Source of the DNA: Vibrio sp. B1FLJ16 | GTDB lineage: Bacteria > Pseudomonadota > Gammaproteobacteria > Enterobacterales > Vibrionaceae | Length of the DNA stretch: 64,000 nucleotides | Direction of reading: 5' to 3' | NCBI RefSeq assembly: GCF_905175385.1 | Contig: NZ_HG992749.1 | Location: 310,001 to 374,000, forward strand | Shown: positions 19,970-30,211 of the stretch, one piece after another | How positions within the stretch are numbered: position 1 is the stretch's first letter | Layout of the letters: each line of letters begins with the position of its first letter | Program-made: the position numbers and the translations under genes | Notes under the pieces: model-generated | Database searches by the model: none | The model's input: the letters and a program-made list of their open reading frames with translations, nothing else | Told to the model about the DNA's origin: nothing

Positions 19970-20770
19970 ATGGGATTGGAAACTATACCGCCAGTACCGC
20001 AAGCGGTATCAAATCAAAGGGCGATCTCCCGCCTTGTTGCTCAGGCAGGTCAAATGCTACTTGCGCACGGAGCAGAAAGTACCTTGGTGAGCGATATCAT
20101 GCGCCGGATTGGCCTTGCCTGCGGCGTTGATGAGGTAGCAGTCGCGCTCTCGGCAAATGCTCTGGTCGTAACCACACTGATGAATGATCACTGTATTACC
20201 ACCACGCGAAGTTGTGCCGATCGTGGTATTAACATGCGCGTTATTACGCAAATTCAACGTATTTGCATCATGATGGAACGTGGCCTGCTTGATGCTGATA
20301 TGGCTAAGAAAAAGCTCAACACGATTAGCCCGGAGAGATATAACCGCTGGCTGGTCGTATTTATGATTGGTCTGTCATGTGCCTCATTCAGTCATTTAGC
20401 CGGTGGCGACAGTGGCGTATTTATGATGACTTTCTTAGCGTCAGCAGTCGGGATGATCGTTCGTCAGGAAATTGGTCATCGTCACTTCAATCCCTTACTC
20501 AACTTCGCAGCAACGGCGTTTGTCACCACGTTAATTTCAGCTCAGGCCGAGATTTATCAGATTGGTAACCTACCTACCGTTGCAATGGCATCATCAGTTC
20601 TGATGTTAGTCCCTGGCTTCCCATTGATTAACTCCGTCGCTGATATGCTAAAAGGCCATATCAACATGGGGATTGCGCGGTTTGTCATGGCCAGCTTACT
20701 GACGCTCGCAACCTGCTTGGGCATTGTCGCTGCTATGAGTGTGACGGGAATCTGGGGTTGGAGTATCTGA
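19970..20770 (+). CDS. yjjP: YjjP-like threonine/serine exporter family subunit
   Basis: 266-residue protein of the ThrE family, DUF1212 half. The cytoplasmic N-terminal domain (about 1-120) ends in a helix rich in charged residues; about five membrane spans follow (roughly 128-260), including the conserved VPGFPLINSVADML segment. Its partner yjjB starts inside its stop codon (ATGA overlap), so the two halves of a split ThrE transporter are translationally coupled. The E. coli YjjPB pair has been described as a succinate exporter; substrate here is by homology only. Confidence 0.9.
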   Translation: MGLETIPPVPQAVSNQRAISRLVAQAGQMLLAHGAESTLVSDIMRRIGLACGVDEVAVALSANALVVTTLMNDHCITTTRSCADRGINMRVITQIQRICIMMERGLLDADMAKKKLNTISPERYNRWLVVFMIGLSCASFSHLAGGDSGVFMMTFLASAVGMIVRQEIGHRHFNPLLNFAATAFVTTLISAQAEIYQIGNLPTVAMASSVLMLVPGFPLINSVADMLKGHINMGIARFVMASLLTLATCLGIVAAMSVTGIWGWSI

Positions 20771-21243
20771 TGAACATTTTAGAATTACTGTTTGGCCTCT
20801 TAAATGACATGTTTTTCGCTGCGATTCCAGCCGTGGGTTTTGCATTGGTTTTCAACGTGCCACAGAAAGCTTTGATCTATTGTGCTGTAGGTGGTGCTCT
20901 TGGTCATGGCAGCCGTTATCTGATGATGCAGTTTGGTGTGCCGATAGAGTGGGCGACGTTTTTTGCTGCGACACTGGTTGGCATGATAGGTGTGCACTGG
21001 TCTCATCGCTTTTTAGCCCATCCCAAAGTATTTACTGTTGCAGCATTGATTCCTATGGTTCCCGGAGTGTTCGCCTATAAAGCCATGATAGCGATGGTTG
21101 AGATAAACCATCTTGGTTATTCGCCAGAACTGCTTGCTACGTGTATGGAAAACTTTCTTAAAGCCATGTTTATTATTGCTGGTTTAGCTGTTGGTCTTGC
21201 AGTACCTGGGCTGTTATTCTATCGCCGCAGACCGATAGTATAA
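20770..21243 (+). CDS. yjjB: YjjB-like threonine/serine exporter family subunit
   Basis: 157-residue integral membrane protein, DUF3815 half of the split ThrE exporter, with about five spans and the conserved VPGVFAYKAMIAM block near the C-terminal third. The start is the ATG at 20770 overlapping the yjjP TGA; a TTG four codons earlier is in frame but unlikely. folA follows 9 bases after the stop, so the three may share a transcript. Confidence 0.9.
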   Translation: MNILELLFGLLNDMFFAAIPAVGFALVFNVPQKALIYCAVGGALGHGSRYLMMQFGVPIEWATFFAATLVGMIGVHWSHRFLAHPKVFTVAALIPMVPGVFAYKAMIAMVEINHLGYSPELLATCMENFLKAMFIIAGLAVGLAVPGLLFYRRRPIV

Positions 21244-21252
21244 GGACATGAC

Positions 21253-21732
21253 ATGATCATTAGTATGATTGCCGCGATGGCAGACAACCGCATCATTGGT
21301 AAAGATAATCAGATGCCATGGCATTTACCTGCCGACTTCGTTTGGTTTAAACGTTGTACCATGGGTAAGCCTGTGGTTATGGGGCGTAAAACCTATGAAT
21401 CGATAGGACGCCCGTTACCCGGCCGCCAGAATATCGTGATCAGTCGTGACGAAGCGCTTAGGATTGAAGGTGTTACAACAGTGACTTCTATTGAGCAGGC
21501 GTTAGAGGCGGCAGGTGATGTGGAAGAGGTGATGATCATTGGTGGTGGTGCGATTTATGCCGCTTGTCTACCCATGGCTCACAAGCTATATGTGACACAC
21601 ATTGAAGCTGAAATTGACGGTGATACTCAGTTCCCTGACTGGGGGAGTGATTTTAAAGAAACTTATTCAGAAACGTATCACGCTGACGAGAAAAACGCTT
21701 ACAACATGCGTTTTACGGTATTAGAGAAGTAA
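21253..21732 (+). CDS. folA: Dihydrofolate reductase
   Basis: 159-residue DHFR reducing dihydrofolate with NADPH; the target of trimethoprim. The active-site acid is D28 in MPWHLPADFVWFKR, the NADPH site is GRKTYESIGRPLPGR, and the cofactor glycine pair is in MIIGGGAIY. Start behind AAGGA. No unusual substitution is seen in the catalytic blocks. Confidence 0.97.
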   Translation: MIISMIAAMADNRIIGKDNQMPWHLPADFVWFKRCTMGKPVVMGRKTYESIGRPLPGRQNIVISRDEALRIEGVTTVTSIEQALEAAGDVEEVMIIGGGAIYAACLPMAHKLYVTHIEAEIDGDTQFPDWGSDFKETYSETYHADEKNAYNMRFTVLEK

Positions 21733-21804
21733 TTCGAGATTAAAATAGCATAGCTAATACGGTAATGCCGTTCGTATAACAGCGAGCGGCCATCCCAGCC
21801 TGCC

Positions 21805-21936
21805 GTCATCCTGAAAAGCGACGAGGAGCGTGATTCAGGATCTTCTATCCGAGTACTTTGTTGTCAAAGGTATTTCTATCTATTCACAGTATGCGGATAT
21901 TAGATTCCTAGTCTCGCTATGGCTCGCTGGAATGAC
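21805..21936. repeat. Palindromic intergenic repeat, copy 1 (about 132 bp)
   Basis: Starts GTCAT and ends ATGAC. The left part has an ATCCTGAA/TTCAGGAT stem (21808-21815 with 21834-21841), the right part an ATTCC/GGAAT stem. A second copy is at 29978-30110 with about 75-80% identity by eye. Both lie between convergent genes (here folA and apaH). It looks like a non-coding miniature element or a bidirectional end-of-transcript structure. Confidence 0.85.
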
Positions 21937-22000
21937 CCTATAGGAGATGTTAGGTGACAGGTATTCTCCCTACTATGGATTACCGACTATTATTCAGTGT

Positions 22001-22807
22001 TTAACTTAATGCCCGTTGAGTAAAGATTTTCTTATCTTCCCAGCGGATCATAGTCAGTTCTCCACCCCAAACACAGCCGGTATCAAGGCCGATCACTTCA
22101 TCATTAACATGCCCTTGTAATGCAGCCCAGTGACCGAACAGAACGGGTTTACCCAGTGAGACTCGCTGCGGAAGCTCAAACCATGGAATCAACTCATCTG
22201 CAGATACTTGCTGCGGAGGTAGTTTGCAATCCATATCTAAACGGCCATCAGGGAAACAAAAGCGCATACGAGTGAATGCATTGATCGTGTAGCGATAGCG
22301 CTCCAGCCCTTTCAGAGATTCATCCCAGTAATCTGGTGTGTTACTGTACATATTGTGTAGCAGCCAAGATAAATGATCGCTTTGCAGGATACTTTCCACT
22401 TCTCGTGCACATTGACGAGCGGTTTCCAAGTTCCATTGCGGTGAAATACCAGCATGACACATGACAAATTCATTATGTTCAGCGAGGAGAGGTTGATGGG
22501 ATAGCCAGCGTAATAACTTTTTACTGTCCGGAGCTGTGAAAATCGGCGAGGTTTTGTCTTTTTCTTTTAGTTTCTTTACGCCATGAGAGACAGCGAGTAA
22601 GTGAAGGTCATGGTTGCCAAGCACAACTTTAGCACTGTCATCCAGTGATTTAACGAAGCGTAAGGTTTCTAATGATTTAGGACCTCTGGCAACGAGATCG
22701 CCAGCAAGCCAGAGTTGATCGTTCCTTGGAGAGAAGGATACTTGTTCTAATAGTCGCTGCAGTTCATCAAAGCAGCCCTGGATATCACCAACAATGTAGG
22801 TAGCCAC
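22001..22807 (-). CDS. apaH: Bis(5'-nucleosyl)-tetraphosphatase, symmetrical
   Basis: 268-residue Ap4A hydrolase of the metallophosphatase fold. Motifs GDIQGCFDE, GDLVARGP and GNHDLHLL give the di-metal site. Start is a GTG at 22805-22807 with GGAGA five bases upstream. Also implicated in RNA decapping of Np4-capped messages in E. coli. Last gene of lptD-surA-pdxA-rsmA-apaG-apaH. Confidence 0.96.
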   Translation of the reverse strand: MATYIVGDIQGCFDELQRLLEQVSFSPRNDQLWLAGDLVARGPKSLETLRFVKSLDDSAKVVLGNHDLHLLAVSHGVKKLKEKDKTSPIFTAPDSKKLLRWLSHQPLLAEHNEFVMCHAGISPQWNLETARQCAREVESILQSDHLSWLLHNMYSNTPDYWDESLKGLERYRYTINAFTRMRFCFPDGRLDMDCKLPPQQVSADELIPWFELPQRVSLGKPVLFGHWAALQGHVNDEVIGLDTGCVWGGELTMIRWEDKKIFTQRALS

Positions 22808-22823
22808 CGATTCTCCAATTTTA

Positions 22824-23204
22824 TTAATTTAAAACATTTGGTACAGCCAGGCGGAATGGTTCTATCTCAGCGATGAACTCCTGACCCTTTTCATCCAGCA
22901 TCTTATAGTGTCCTTGCATGACACCAACCGGTGTTTCTAACGCGGTACCACTGCTATAAGTGTACTCATCATTACTAGGGATAAATGGCTGCTGGCCAAC
23001 CACACCATCGCCTTCAACCGTCATCTGCTTACCGTTAGAGTCAGTGATTAACCAGCGGCGACTGATCAGTTGTACTGTTTGCTGACTGAGGTTTTTAATC
23101 GTTATGATATAGGCAAAAACGTAGCGTTGCAGTTCCGGGTTCGATTGCTCTTCAATGTATTTGGTGTGGACCTGAATTTTGATGCAGGGTTGAATGACGT
23201 CCAT
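22824..23204 (-). CDS. apaG: ApaG protein
   Basis: 126-residue beta-sandwich protein (fibronectin-type-III-like, DUF525). The diagnostic strand region [20 protein letters not shown] and the GVMQGHY motif are present. Start is the ATG at 23202-23204 behind a clear AAGGAG; a GTG two codons before falls inside the spacer. Function not firmly known; between rsmA and apaH as in E. coli. A 14-bp hairpin lies in the gap before it. Confidence 0.94.
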   Translation of the reverse strand: MDVIQPCIKIQVHTKYIEEQSNPELQRYVFAYIITIKNLSQQTVQLISRRWLITDSNGKQMTVEGDGVVGQQPFIPSNDEYTYSSGTALETPVGVMQGHYKMLDEKGQEFIAEIEPFRLAVPNVLN

Positions 23205-23226
23205 GTGCACTCCTTGAGAAACTTAG

Positions 23227-23260
23227 CAATGAGCCAAACTGGCAATAGTTTGGCTCATTG
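23227..23260 (-). other. 14-bp perfect hairpin between rsmA and apaG
   Basis: CAATGAGCCAAACT and AGTTTGGCTCATTG pair perfectly around a 6-base loop. No T tract on the minus strand. It sits in the middle of a conserved operon, 23 bases before the apaG start. Confidence 0.8.
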
Positions 23261-23274
23261 TATTGAGTTACTTT

Positions 23275-23308
23275 CGTTTAACGAACTTAGCCGTTTAACG
23301 AACTTAGC
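23275..23308. repeat. Tandem duplication of 17 bp at the end of rsmA
   Basis: CGTTTAACGAACTTAGC occurs twice head to tail (23275-23291, 23292-23308). The inner copy contains the rsmA stop codon, so the duplication leaves the protein unchanged. Confidence 0.9.
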
Positions 23309-24113
23309 GTTGAGGGTTATCTGCCAGCCAGTTCGCCATCGCGACGAATTGTTCCAGAGTCAGGTTTTCCGGTCGCATTCCCGGGTTGATCCCCAGCTCT
23401 TCCAATACTTCAGTGCTCAGTAGTGATTTGTAGCAGTTACGTATTGTTTTACGGCGTTGGTTAAAGCCTTCACGGCATACACGATCCAACAAGCGCAGAT
23501 CTTTAGCCGGGCACGGTAACTCTTCATAAGGAACCAGACGTACTACAGCTGAGTCTACTTTTGGTGGCGGTACGAATGCCGTTGGTGGCACTTCGAGCAC
23601 AGGCACCACTTTACAGTAATACTGAGCCATTACAGTCAGACGCCCGTACGCTTTACTTCCGGGACCTGCTGCCAGACGGTTCACCACTTCTTTTTGAAGC
23701 ATAAAGTGCATATCCTGAATGTCTTTATGGAATTCAAAAAGATGGAACATCAATGGTGTAGAGATGTTGTATGGCAGGTTACCGAAAATACGCAGCTTGT
23801 TATTCGGCTTTACTAGCTGAGTGAAGTCGAAACGCATCGCATCGCCTTCATGGATCGTTAGCTTATCTGCCAGTTCCGGATGGTTGCGTAAACGCTCTGC
23901 CAGATCGCGGTCGAGTTCAATTACAGTGAACTTGTCGACTTCACGGCCGACTGGCTCGGTGATCGCACCAAGACCAGGACCGATTTCAACCAGATTCTGG
24001 CCTGGTTTTGGGTTTATCGCTGATACGATACCATCAATAATATATGGATCGTTCAGGAAGTTTTGACCAAAACGTTTACGCGCTTTGTGTCCTAAGTGGA
24101 CATCATTTCTCAT
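23304..24113 (-). CDS. rsmA: 16S rRNA (adenine1518/1519-N6)-dimethyltransferase
   Basis: KsgA. 269 residues; dimethylates the two adenines in 16S rRNA helix 45. The SAM site is [12 protein letters not shown], the acidic ribose contact is [10 protein letters not shown], and the target-base motif IV is NLPYNIS. The N-terminal [14 protein letters not shown] is the family start. Its start codon overlaps the pdxA stop by four bases (ATGA). Confidence 0.97.
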   Translation of the reverse strand: MRNDVHLGHKARKRFGQNFLNDPYIIDGIVSAINPKPGQNLVEIGPGLGAITEPVGREVDKFTVIELDRDLAERLRNHPELADKLTIHEGDAMRFDFTQLVKPNNKLRIFGNLPYNISTPLMFHLFEFHKDIQDMHFMLQKEVVNRLAAGPGSKAYGRLTVMAQYYCKVVPVLEVPPTAFVPPPKVDSAVVRLVPYEELPCPAKDLRLLDRVCREGFNQRRKTIRNCYKSLLSTEVLEELGINPGMRPENLTLEQFVAMANWLADNPQR

Positions 24114-25108
24114 TGTTTCTTCTCTACCAGTTCTATCGCATGCGTGAGCGCTGTCCGGAAACTTCCTGTATCCGCTTGACCTGTCCCTGCCAGTTCTAAT
24201 GCAGTACCGTGATCCACCGATGTTCTGATAAAAGGTAGACCTAGCGTAATGTTTACAGAACGACCAAAGCCCTTGTACTTTAATACCGGCAATACTTGAT
24301 CGTGGTACATGCCTAAAACAGCATCAGCATCGTTTAAATACTTTTCATTGAAAATGGTATCTGCCGGCAACGGGCCGATCAGGTTGATACCTTTTTCCTC
24401 TCGAATTTTTTCCAGTGTTGGAGTGATGGTTTCGATCTCTTCGCGACCTAAACAGCCATCTTCACCCGCATGAGGATTAAGCCCGCAAACATAGATGTTT
24501 GGTTGCTCGATAGCAAATTTATCTACCAGGTCTTTATGAAGAATATCAATCACCTTTTCTAATCGCTCTTCAGTGACCGCTTTTGATACGTATGCCAGAG
24601 GAATATGCGTGGTCACAAGCGCAACACGCAGCCCTTCCGTTGCCAGCATCATCACAACCAGCGGGGTATTTGACTTCTCAGCAAAGAATTCAGTATGACC
24701 ACTGAATGCAACGCCGGAGCGATTGATCACCCCCTTATGTACAGGGCCGGTGACAATAGCATCAAATTCATCGTTCATACAGCCTAAAGCGGCTCTTTCT
24801 AACGTTTTTAGTACGTAGTGTCCGTTGGCTTCATTGAGCTCACCGGCAACCGCACTTTCCGTTATCCCGATGTGATCAACGATTAACGTGCCGGCTTTTT
24901 GTGCTTTTGGCGCTTCTTCAGGATGATAATCAGTAAGTTGGACATCGATGCCAAGGAGTTTGGCTCGCTCCATTAACATGTTTTTATCGGCACAGACAAC
25001 AATCTGGTGCGCCCAGTCTTCTGTTGACAGGGCAAGCACAAGATCTGGGCCGATACCCGCAGGTTCCCCCGCGGTAACAACGATCCTGCGAATAGTATTA
25101 GTTGTCAT
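24110..25108 (-). CDS. pdxA: 4-hydroxythreonine-4-phosphate dehydrogenase
   Basis: 332-residue NAD-dependent enzyme of the pyridoxal-phosphate pathway. Early motif [12 protein letters not shown], metal-binding histidines in SGHTEFFAE and in [11 protein letters not shown] (with NPHAGEDG between) are all intact. Of two close ATGs I choose 25106-25108, which gives the family-like [16 protein letters not shown]; 25115-25117 lacks a ribosome-binding site. The start lies inside the last codons of surA. Confidence 0.95.
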   Translation of the reverse strand: MTTNTIRRIVVTAGEPAGIGPDLVLALSTEDWAHQIVVCADKNMLMERAKLLGIDVQLTDYHPEEAPKAQKAGTLIVDHIGITESAVAGELNEANGHYVLKTLERAALGCMNDEFDAIVTGPVHKGVINRSGVAFSGHTEFFAEKSNTPLVVMMLATEGLRVALVTTHIPLAYVSKAVTEERLEKVIDILHKDLVDKFAIEQPNIYVCGLNPHAGEDGCLGREEIETITPTLEKIREEKGINLIGPLPADTIFNEKYLNDADAVLGMYHDQVLPVLKYKGFGRSVNITLGLPFIRTSVDHGTALELAGTGQADTGSFRTALTHAIELVEKKQ

Positions 25109-26381
25109 TGTCGTCATCCAGGATTTCAACAAACGCACTCGCACGCAACTCTTGCATCCATGCGCCTGCTTCTTCATTAAACTTACGGTTAAACAGAATG
25201 CGATATGCTTTATTCTTCATCGCAGAGTCGGTACGGTCAACTTGTCGGCGGTCTACGACTTCGACAATATGCCAGCCGTGAACGGTTTTGAACGGTTCAC
25301 TGATTGAGCCCACTGGCAGAGTTTCTACCTGATGTTTAAACTCAGGCACGTACAGATCTGGCGTTTGGTAACCAAGTTCGCCGTCTTGTGCCGCAGAGCC
25401 CGGGTCCTGACTATACTGAGAAGCTAACTGGCCAAAGGTTGCTTCACCGGCATTGATGCGGCGAGCAAACTCGTTCAACTGCTTCTTCGCACCTTCATCA
25501 CTCAAGATAACCGTTGGTTTGATCAGAATATGGCGAGCGTTAACTTCAGTAACAGCGATGGTCTCCAGACCTTTTACATCGTCAATCTTTAGGATGTGGA
25601 AACCAACACCACTGCGGAATGGGCCGATAATGGTTCCTTTGTTCTGCATATGGATCTGATCAGCAAAGATTGTCGGCATTTCTTCTTTACGCATCCAGCC
25701 CCAGTCTCCACCTTGCAAGGCTTTTGGACCTTTTGAGTAGGTGTATGCCATTTCAGAGAAATCAGCGCCATCGTTGATCTTTTTCGCCAGTGCTTTGGCT
25801 TCTGCTTCTACTTCTGATTTATCTTTATCATCGGAGAAACGCAGCTGAATATGGCTGATTTTGTACTGGGTCGTTGCGTTTGTCTCTTTGGATAGCTGTT
25901 CAGAAAGACTATCGACTTCAGCTGGCAGAATGTTAATGCGGCGGCGTACAAGCGCATTACGAGCTTCCGAAGCAGCGATTTCCTTACGGACTTGCTCACG
26001 AAACTCCGGGTAGCTTAGACCTTCACTTTGAATAGAAGCCGTCAGCTGTTCAATACTTTGGTTATTGTTGCGTGCAATTTCTGCAATAGCCTGATTCAGA
26101 CGGCTGTCATCGATACGGACACCAATGCGCTCTGCTTCCTGACCCTGAAGTGTATCGATGATCAGTTTTTCCACGACCTGATCATGCAGAGCTTGAGCAG
26201 AAGGTAAACTCTTACCGTTTTGGCGTGCATTGGCTTGCAGCGTTTTCATTGCCGTATCGATGTCACTTTGCAGAACCACACCGTTGTTAACGATGACTGC
26301 AACCTTATCAAGCTCTACTGGTGCTGCAACTACTCCGTAAGAGAACAGTGTCGTAAATAAGATTGATTTCCAAATTTTCAT
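25098..26381 (-). CDS. surA: Periplasmic chaperone and peptidyl-prolyl isomerase SurA
   Basis: 427 residues. Signal peptide to about residue 19-20 (VVA-AP), N-terminal chaperone domain to about 165, first parvulin domain (about 165-275) with ISHIQLRF, second (about 280-380) with [10 protein letters not shown] and GWHIVEV, then a C-terminal helix. Assists folding of outer-membrane proteins including LptD, encoded just upstream in the same operon. Confidence 0.97.
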   Translation of the reverse strand: MKIWKSILFTTLFSYGVVAAPVELDKVAVIVNNGVVLQSDIDTAMKTLQANARQNGKSLPSAQALHDQVVEKLIIDTLQGQEAERIGVRIDDSRLNQAIAEIARNNNQSIEQLTASIQSEGLSYPEFREQVRKEIAASEARNALVRRRINILPAEVDSLSEQLSKETNATTQYKISHIQLRFSDDKDKSEVEAEAKALAKKINDGADFSEMAYTYSKGPKALQGGDWGWMRKEEMPTIFADQIHMQNKGTIIGPFRSGVGFHILKIDDVKGLETIAVTEVNARHILIKPTVILSDEGAKKQLNEFARRINAGEATFGQLASQYSQDPGSAAQDGELGYQTPDLYVPEFKHQVETLPVGSISEPFKTVHGWHIVEVVDRRQVDRTDSAMKNKAYRILFNRKFNEEAGAWMQELRASAFVEILDDDNDN

Positions 26382-26441
26382 TTAACATTCCGTAAGTCGT
26401 TATTAGTTAGCTTCTTATTTAGTTTAAGACGCCTAATTCGG

Positions 26442-28787
26442 TTAATTGTTCAGATAGAATGGACGGCCATATTTGATGGTATTATCAGAGCCTTCCAGTT
26501 CTTTGGCTGCCGTGTCATTGCGTTGGTTGGTGGCAAAGCCCTGAATGCCGATGCTGAAACTGAAGTTGTTCTCGTATTCTGCTGAGGCGCCGGATCGACC
26601 AATGGTCTGGTTTTCCCAACCTAACAGCTGGTTTGAATAGGTCAAACCGATATACCAACAGTCGGACTGGTAGCGCAGTCCTGCCAGCCATTCTAAATTG
26701 TTGTTTTCATTTAGGTCATAATAGTACTGACCACTAGCCGACCATCTTGGGTTAAATTCGTAAGCCGCCACAATACCTGCCTGAGAGATACCTTCGCGAG
26801 TAATGGTGTCCAGGTTTTCGAGAATGATCGTATCTTCGATGTATTCTCGGGTAACATAGCGATAGTTACCCTGAATAAAGCCACCATCAAACTGATACTC
26901 TAACGTGCTGTTTCCAAGCTGCATTGAACTCAAGTCAATGTCGTATTGGATACCACCATGGTAGAACAAGTAATCGTTGAAGTTAAAGTCAACTTCAACG
27001 GCCCAAGATGAGTAATTTGTTGTTTGATCTGGTGCTGTCGGGCTATTGCTCAGCTTAGTCTTCTTATCAAAGTAGTAGATTTGGCCGAATGACACATTGA
27101 GACGCTCTTTATAATCGTCATCAAAGAAGCGTGTACTTGCACCGTAGCTCAACTGGTTAGCTGATGCGATTTTATCAATACCACCGTACTTACGACTGCG
27201 GAACAGACCGTAGTAGTCGGTTTGCAGCAACGTCGTATCGTAATTGTAGATGTTAGTCTGATCTTCTTTTGGTACATACAAATACTGAACCTGCGGTTCT
27301 AGGGTTTGTGTGTAGCCTTCTATCCAGCTGGTATCCCGCTCCAGGTAAATCTGTGCATTGGAACGAAATTCAGGAATGATACGAGAAACTTCCTCATCAA
27401 GCTGGTTTTCCAGTTCCGTATTAGTCAGACCATTGAGATCCTGGGAATAATAGGTAGCAAGAACTCGGGCTTCGGTTGTCCACGTCGACCAGGAGTTTGA
27501 CAGCGGCACAGTAAAACCGGGTTCGATATGAAAACGGGTAGCATTTGGTTTTGTGGTATCGTCGGTCTCAAAACGGCTGAGCTGGCTCTTCACATCGAAA
27601 TTGAGGTAGTTTCCCCATATTGGTGTGTAATAGTTTACAGCCAGCTGCGGCATCAGACGGTAAGGCTGATTTTCTTCTTGCAGTAAGATTTGGAAGTCAC
27701 GGACTGTAAGTGAAGCATCCCAGAAATCTGAGCGGTATTTCACTTCACCTTCCTGCACTAGCTGACCATCTTCGCGGTTACCGATATCAGAGTCGAGATC
27801 GAGGAAGTAATCAATGTCACTCACTTCTGAGTAATCGACATCCACAATCCATTGTTTGTTTATTATTCCCCGATGTGCGAACTGGTAGCCCCAGCGAGAC
27901 TTATCTTCATATTTTCTGTCGGAGCCGAGATATTCGCCCTTGATTTCACCACTTCCCCAGCCGTTAGTCAGGTAGCGGAAATCAGTATCGATTTTCGTGC
28001 CCCGCTGCTGCATGTAGAGCGGGGTGAAGGTCATGTCGTATTGAGGCGCGATATTCCAGTAAAACGGAACTTCAACTTCAAAACCATCGCTGGAGCCATA
28101 CGATAAAGAAGGGAAGAGTAAACCGGTTTTACGTGTATCCCCAATCGGCATGGTCAGATACGGGAAATAGAAAATGGGTACATCCAGTACTTCAAAGCGA
28201 GGGTGTGTTAGTGTCGCAGTCTCTTCATCCTGATCGACATCGATACCTGAAGCGACTAAACGCCACGAGTTATCTCCCTGAGGGCAGGAAGTGATAGAGC
28301 CATCTTCCAGCTCATAAACTGATTGCCCGGTACGGGCAATGTAGGCTGCAGTCCCCCGTCCTTGCTGACAAATAAAGTGATAGTCAGTGTTCTCGAGTGA
28401 GAAGGTGTTTTGGTCGATATCGCTGGTCACGCGATCTGAACGGGCTTCCACCTGGCCGTCATTGAACGTTACGTTACCTTCAGCGACAACGACATTGTCT
28501 TGCTGGTGCAGGGTAACGCTATCTGCCGTGATTTTCTTTTGACCTTGTGTGACTTGGACATTTCCAGAGTATTGTGCTTTATCGCCGCTAATGGCTTGCA
28601 GTTTGTCAGCTTCGACCACTACTGGTGCGTTGAGAGCGTCTTCCTCACCACTTGTTTCGACCAAACATTGATCTGTGGTGGGCATTTCCTGCACACTATC
28701 ATGGATATTCGCTTCAGCTTGAGTGGTAGGTACAAACAAGGCGGTGCTGATAGAGGCCGCTAAACATGTGCGGGAGAAATGTTGCAT
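26442..28787 (-). CDS. lptD: LPS-assembly protein LptD
   Basis: 781-residue outer-membrane translocon for lipopolysaccharide, partner of LptE. Signal peptide to about residue 24, OstA/LptA-like beta-jellyroll (about 55-165: [19 protein letters not shown]), then a large barrel domain with alternating aromatic strands. Mature cysteines are at about 41, 140, 168 and 710. E. coli has two N-terminal and two adjacent C-terminal cysteines; here the C-terminal site is a single cysteine followed by tryptophan and a third cysteine sits in the N-terminal domain. First gene of the surA operon. Confidence 0.96.
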   Translation of the reverse strand: MQHFSRTCLAASISTALFVPTTQAEANIHDSVQEMPTTDQCLVETSGEEDALNAPVVVEADKLQAISGDKAQYSGNVQVTQGQKKITADSVTLHQQDNVVVAEGNVTFNDGQVEARSDRVTSDIDQNTFSLENTDYHFICQQGRGTAAYIARTGQSVYELEDGSITSCPQGDNSWRLVASGIDVDQDEETATLTHPRFEVLDVPIFYFPYLTMPIGDTRKTGLLFPSLSYGSSDGFEVEVPFYWNIAPQYDMTFTPLYMQQRGTKIDTDFRYLTNGWGSGEIKGEYLGSDRKYEDKSRWGYQFAHRGIINKQWIVDVDYSEVSDIDYFLDLDSDIGNREDGQLVQEGEVKYRSDFWDASLTVRDFQILLQEENQPYRLMPQLAVNYYTPIWGNYLNFDVKSQLSRFETDDTTKPNATRFHIEPGFTVPLSNSWSTWTTEARVLATYYSQDLNGLTNTELENQLDEEVSRIIPEFRSNAQIYLERDTSWIEGYTQTLEPQVQYLYVPKEDQTNIYNYDTTLLQTDYYGLFRSRKYGGIDKIASANQLSYGASTRFFDDDYKERLNVSFGQIYYFDKKTKLSNSPTAPDQTTNYSSWAVEVDFNFNDYLFYHGGIQYDIDLSSMQLGNSTLEYQFDGGFIQGNYRYVTREYIEDTIILENLDTITREGISQAGIVAAYEFNPRWSASGQYYYDLNENNNLEWLAGLRYQSDCWYIGLTYSNQLLGWENQTIGRSGASAEYENNFSFSIGIQGFATNQRNDTAAKELEGSDNTIKYGRPFYLNN

Positions 28788-29067
28788 TGAATCGAACTTT
28801 CCTGTGTCACTATTACTCTATGATTACTCGATGGCTAAAGGGCTTGTTGTACCCTGGCGTAATAGCCAAATGAATCAACTACTATTGTCGCATTTATCCC
28901 TGTGCGTAGATTCGCTGTGGCATAATGATAACAAAGTAGCTGCAAAGATAAGCAGGCGAAATGGCCTGGCCGAAATAAAACTAATTCCATTATCATAAAG
29001 GAAATCGTTGCATCCGGCACTATAAGACCGCTGTCGTCGATAAAAATTCATTGATAGAGAACACATA

Positions 29068-29928
29068 ATGCATATTTTTGGCAAAATTCTTGGTGCCTTT
29101 TTTGGCTTGTTACTGGGCGGGCCATTTGGCCTGTTGTTTGGCCTGTTTATTGGCCATCAGTTTGATAAAGCACGCCGTTTGAGTCAGGCTGGTTTCTCTA
29201 CTAGCGGATTTGGAAAAGGACCAAGTCAGGCGCAACGTCAGGAAGAGTTTTTCAAAGCGGCTTTCGCTGTGATGGGACATGTGGCAAAAGCCAAAGGTCA
29301 GGTTACCAAAGAAGAGATTCAACTGGCGACAGCTATGATGGATCGTATGAATTTACATGGTGACCAACGCCGAGCAGCGCAGGATGCGTTTCGCGAGGGG
29401 AAGGAAAGTGATTTCCCGCTCGAAGAAGTGTTGGTTCGGGTAAAAATCTCCACTGCTGGTCGTTTCGATCTGCTGCAGTTTTTCCTGGAGCTGCAAATTT
29501 CCGCTGCTTTCGCCGATGGTGAAATTCACCCTAGTGAGCGTAACGTATTACATAAGATTGCCAGGGCGTTAGGTTTTTCGTCTGATCAGCTAGAGCGTCG
29601 TTTGCAAATGCAGGAAGCTGCTTTCCGCTTCCAGCATCAAGGCGGATTTAATGGTCAGCATCAGGGGCAATACCAGTCTTCCGGCGCGGGTTGGCAGCAA
29701 GCCTCTCAGGCGGATCACTTAGCTGATGCATACAAAATCCTGGGCGTGTCATCGGATGCAGACAGCAAAGCTGTTAAACGTGCTTACCGTAAACTGATGA
29801 ATGAGCACCATCCGGATAAGCTGATGGCGAAAGGTCTTCCGCCAGAAATGATGAACGTCGCGAAAGAAAAATCACAAGAAATTCAAAATGCTTATGATCT
29901 TATTAAGAAGGTCAAAGGCTTTAAGTAG
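29068..29928 (+). CDS. djlA: Co-chaperone DjlA
   Basis: 286-residue DnaJ-like membrane protein. A glycine-rich N-terminal membrane anchor (GAFFGLLLGGPFGLLFGLF, about 9-27), a TerB-like helical domain (about 55-190), a glutamine/glycine linker, then a C-terminal J domain with the HPD motif in MNEHHPDKLMAKG. Stimulates DnaK. Divergent from lptD, the E. coli arrangement. Confidence 0.96.
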   Translation: MHIFGKILGAFFGLLLGGPFGLLFGLFIGHQFDKARRLSQAGFSTSGFGKGPSQAQRQEEFFKAAFAVMGHVAKAKGQVTKEEIQLATAMMDRMNLHGDQRRAAQDAFREGKESDFPLEEVLVRVKISTAGRFDLLQFFLELQISAAFADGEIHPSERNVLHKIARALGFSSDQLERRLQMQEAAFRFQHQGGFNGQHQGQYQSSGAGWQQASQADHLADAYKILGVSSDADSKAVKRAYRKLMNEHHPDKLMAKGLPPEMMNVAKEKSQEIQNAYDLIKKVKGFK

Positions 29929-29977
29929 CCTCGTTTTCCATCAAAGAAGGAAAATGACAAGGTATTGGTGTCATACC

Positions 29978-30110
29978 GTCATTCTGAAAAGCGAGGGACG
30001 AGCGTGATTCAGAATCTTTTATCCGAGCTCTCTGTTGTTAAAGGTATTTCACTATACTCTCAGCGCGCGGATATTAGATTCCTAGTCTCGCTAAGGCTCG
30101 CAGGAATGAC
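29978..30110. repeat. Palindromic intergenic repeat, copy 2 (about 133 bp)
   Basis: Same element as 21805-21936: GTCAT/ATGAC ends, left stem ATTCTGAA/TTCAGAAT (29981-29988 with 30008-30015), right stem ATTCCT/AGGAAT. Compared with copy 1 the left stem has changed on both sides, keeping pairing. It lies between convergent djlA and the DUF547 gene. Confidence 0.85.
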
Positions 30111-30211
30111 CCAGTAAGAGTCGTTAATTGACTGGAGTTCATCCAGTGCCTTTTTTAGCTTTTGGGTTACTGGTGACTTAAAGCTTTTCAAGCTGTACGC
30201 CCGAGGTGAAA

